The notes under the pieces were generated by a model, which saw only the letters and a list, made by a program, of their open reading frames with translations, was not told where the DNA came from and searched no databases. Source: DALYLB01 sp046154695 (lineage in GTDB: Bacteria > Acidobacteriota > Blastocatellia > RBC074). From it: 21,359 nt of DNA. This document shows positions 20,451-21,359 of this stretch, piece by piece. A program made the translations under genes and the position numbers. Numbering within the stretch: position 1 is the stretch's first letter; every line of letters starts with the position of its first letter. The stretch spans positions 1 through 21,359 of the forward strand of contig JBJXFI010000091.1 in the NCBI GenBank assembly GCA_046154695.1. Reading direction: 5' to 3'.

Positions 20451-21155
20451 TTACATAATCCCGAATTTCGCAAACGCCTCGCAGGCGCTCATTCCGTCCT
20501 GAATCGCTTTTCGAACGAGCTTCTCGCCGCGGGCCTTCTCGATGGCCAGGCGGAAGGCCTCGTCGATCGCCGCCGCGGGCGTCACGAGGACGCCCTCGCT
20601 GTCGCCGAAGATCAGATCGCCGGGCTCGATCCGCACGCCCTCGATCTCGACGGCTACGCGAAAATCGATCACCTTTCCGCGCGGCCCCTGATCCTGCGCG
20701 TACCGGCCATAGGAGAACGTCGGAAAGTTCAGCTCGATAATTCCATCCGCGTCCCGCGAATAGCCGTTGAGCACCGCTCCGGCGGCGCCCAGCTTCATCG
20801 CTCGCGTGCTCATCAACTCTCCCCACATCGCATATTGGGGCGTGCCTCCCGTGCTGATATAGACCTCTCCGGCCTGCAGGTCATCCAGCGCTTCCAGCAT
20901 CAGCCCGAAGGGCTTCGCCAGCAGTCCGTTGTTCGCCGACGCGATGCTCTCGCCGAACACATCGGCCGTCAGGACCGGCATCGCTCTTCCGATCACCACC
21001 ATATCCGCTCGGAGCGGCCCGATTCGCGGCGGCAGAAACTGTCGCCGCAACCCCATCTTGTCCATCACGTCCCCTACAACGGCCGTAAAAAGCTCCCGGC
21101 GAATCAGGGCGTACAACTCCGCTTCCGAATTCCAATCGGTTGTTTGTTTCATCAT
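20451..21155 (-). CDS. RraA-family protein (aldolase/decarboxylase-like)
   Basis: 234 residues. Family strings: ELFTAVVGDVMDKMG near the start, WGELMSTRAMKLGAAGAVLNGYSRD (WGE 111-113; R134, D135 are the substrate/metal pair of RraA-like aldolases) and GDLIFGDSEGVLVTP near residues 179-193. In most relatives the core motif is G-G-x-V-x-D-G-x-x-R-D; here the D-G-x pair before the RD is N-G-Y-S. Characterised members are 4-hydroxy-4-methyl-2-oxoglutarate/4-carboxy-4-hydroxy-2-oxoadipate aldolases and the RNase E inhibitor RraA; context favours an aldolase or dehydratase acting on a keto acid. It is the first gene of the operon inside the window, with a weak AGAG ribosome site. A second in-frame ATG follows at once. 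Confidence 0.88.
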   Translation of the reverse strand: MMKQTTDWNSEAELYALIRRELFTAVVGDVMDKMGLRRQFLPPRIGPLRADMVVIGRAMPVLTADVFGESIASANNGLLAKPFGLMLEALDDLQAGEVYISTGGTPQYAMWGELMSTRAMKLGAAGAVLNGYSRDADGIIELNFPTFSYGRYAQDQGPRGKVIDFRVAVEIEGVRIEPGDLIFGDSEGVLVTPAAAIDEAFRLAIEKARGEKLVRKAIQDGMSACEAFAKFGIM

Positions 21156-21359
21156 CTCTCTATTTTTATTCGTCGCATTATCATCGGTTGCCGGCCATAC
21201 GAGTTATCCACAAATGATCACACAATGCGGTTCGAAATGGAGGGTGTTGCCCGACGATGATAATGATGAATGTGGAAGTCGGCAATGGAAACCGGTTGTC
21301 GATTGCCGGTTGCGGGGTTGATCAACGTTCGTCAGTTGTTTACCATCTGCCCCGAAAAT
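21156..21359 (-). promoter_or_regulatory. Upstream region of the ten-gene operon
   Basis: No protein gene is visible. CGGTTG words recur at 21185-21190, 21293-21298 and 21307-21312, and the 10-mer CGGTTGCCGG at 21185-21194 also occurs at 18222-18231 in the gap before the SIS gene. A 10-bp palindrome GTTGATCAAC lies at 21317-21326. No convincing -35/-10 pair could be called on the - strand; a GATAAT-like word is present but without a good -35. A regulator site is possible but unsupported. Confidence 0.35.

Overview
This window is a high-GC bacterial chromosome segment with two opposed halves. Genes from 651 to 9121, and a tRNA, lie on the + strand. Ten genes from 21155 down to 9243 lie on the - strand. 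The halves converge on an imperfect inverted repeat at 9142-9219. Organism: an uncultured bacterium of the kind rich in sulfatases, Gfo/Idh/MocA oxidoreductases, sortilin-like beta-propellers and exported TIM-barrel proteins (Sumerlaeota, Hydrogenedentota, Planctomycetota or Acidobacteriota-like). No rRNA or other decisive marker is present, so the phylum is a guess.

Left half. An array of three roughly 148-bp repeat units with strong palindromes (1-449) and a 66-bp companion element (444-509) precede acetyl-CoA synthetase (acsA, 651-2600). A lipoprotein with a tyrosine-phosphatase-like fold (2632-3171) and a full-length but unusual SMC protein (3329-7348) follow. SMC has its own consensus sigma70 promoter and two low-complexity insertions. 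The same repeat family returns in the opposite orientation at 7370-7620. Next come tRNA-Gln(CTG) with a near-consensus promoter and a clear intrinsic terminator, then a two-gene membrane pair: a short NfeD-like protein and a slipin/stomatin-type SPFH protein.

Right half. Ten - strand genes are packed with gaps of -4 to 71 bp and look like one transcription unit. In transcription order they are: RraA-family aldolase-like protein, two Gfo/Idh/MocA oxidoreductases, a UPF0309-type SIS sugar isomerase, an SDR dehydrogenase, a MetE C-terminal-domain-like zinc methyltransferase, a secreted sortilin-like Asp-box beta-propeller, a nitrilase-superfamily amidohydrolase, an exported Cys-type sulfatase, and a Tat-exported TIM-barrel epimerase/isomerase. 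My inference is a catabolic locus for a decorated carbohydrate or related organic acid, with sulfate, amide and possibly methyl groups removed outside or inside the cell, oxidation/reduction steps by Gfo/Idh and SDR enzymes, and a final aldolase-type cleavage. The substrate is unknown. No transporter, regulator or sugar kinase is visible. The MetE-like enzyme is the most unexpected member.

The most interesting points are this ten-gene locus, the MetE-like enzyme inside it, the insertion in the SMC head domain, and the inverted repeat clusters around the acsA-smc segment.
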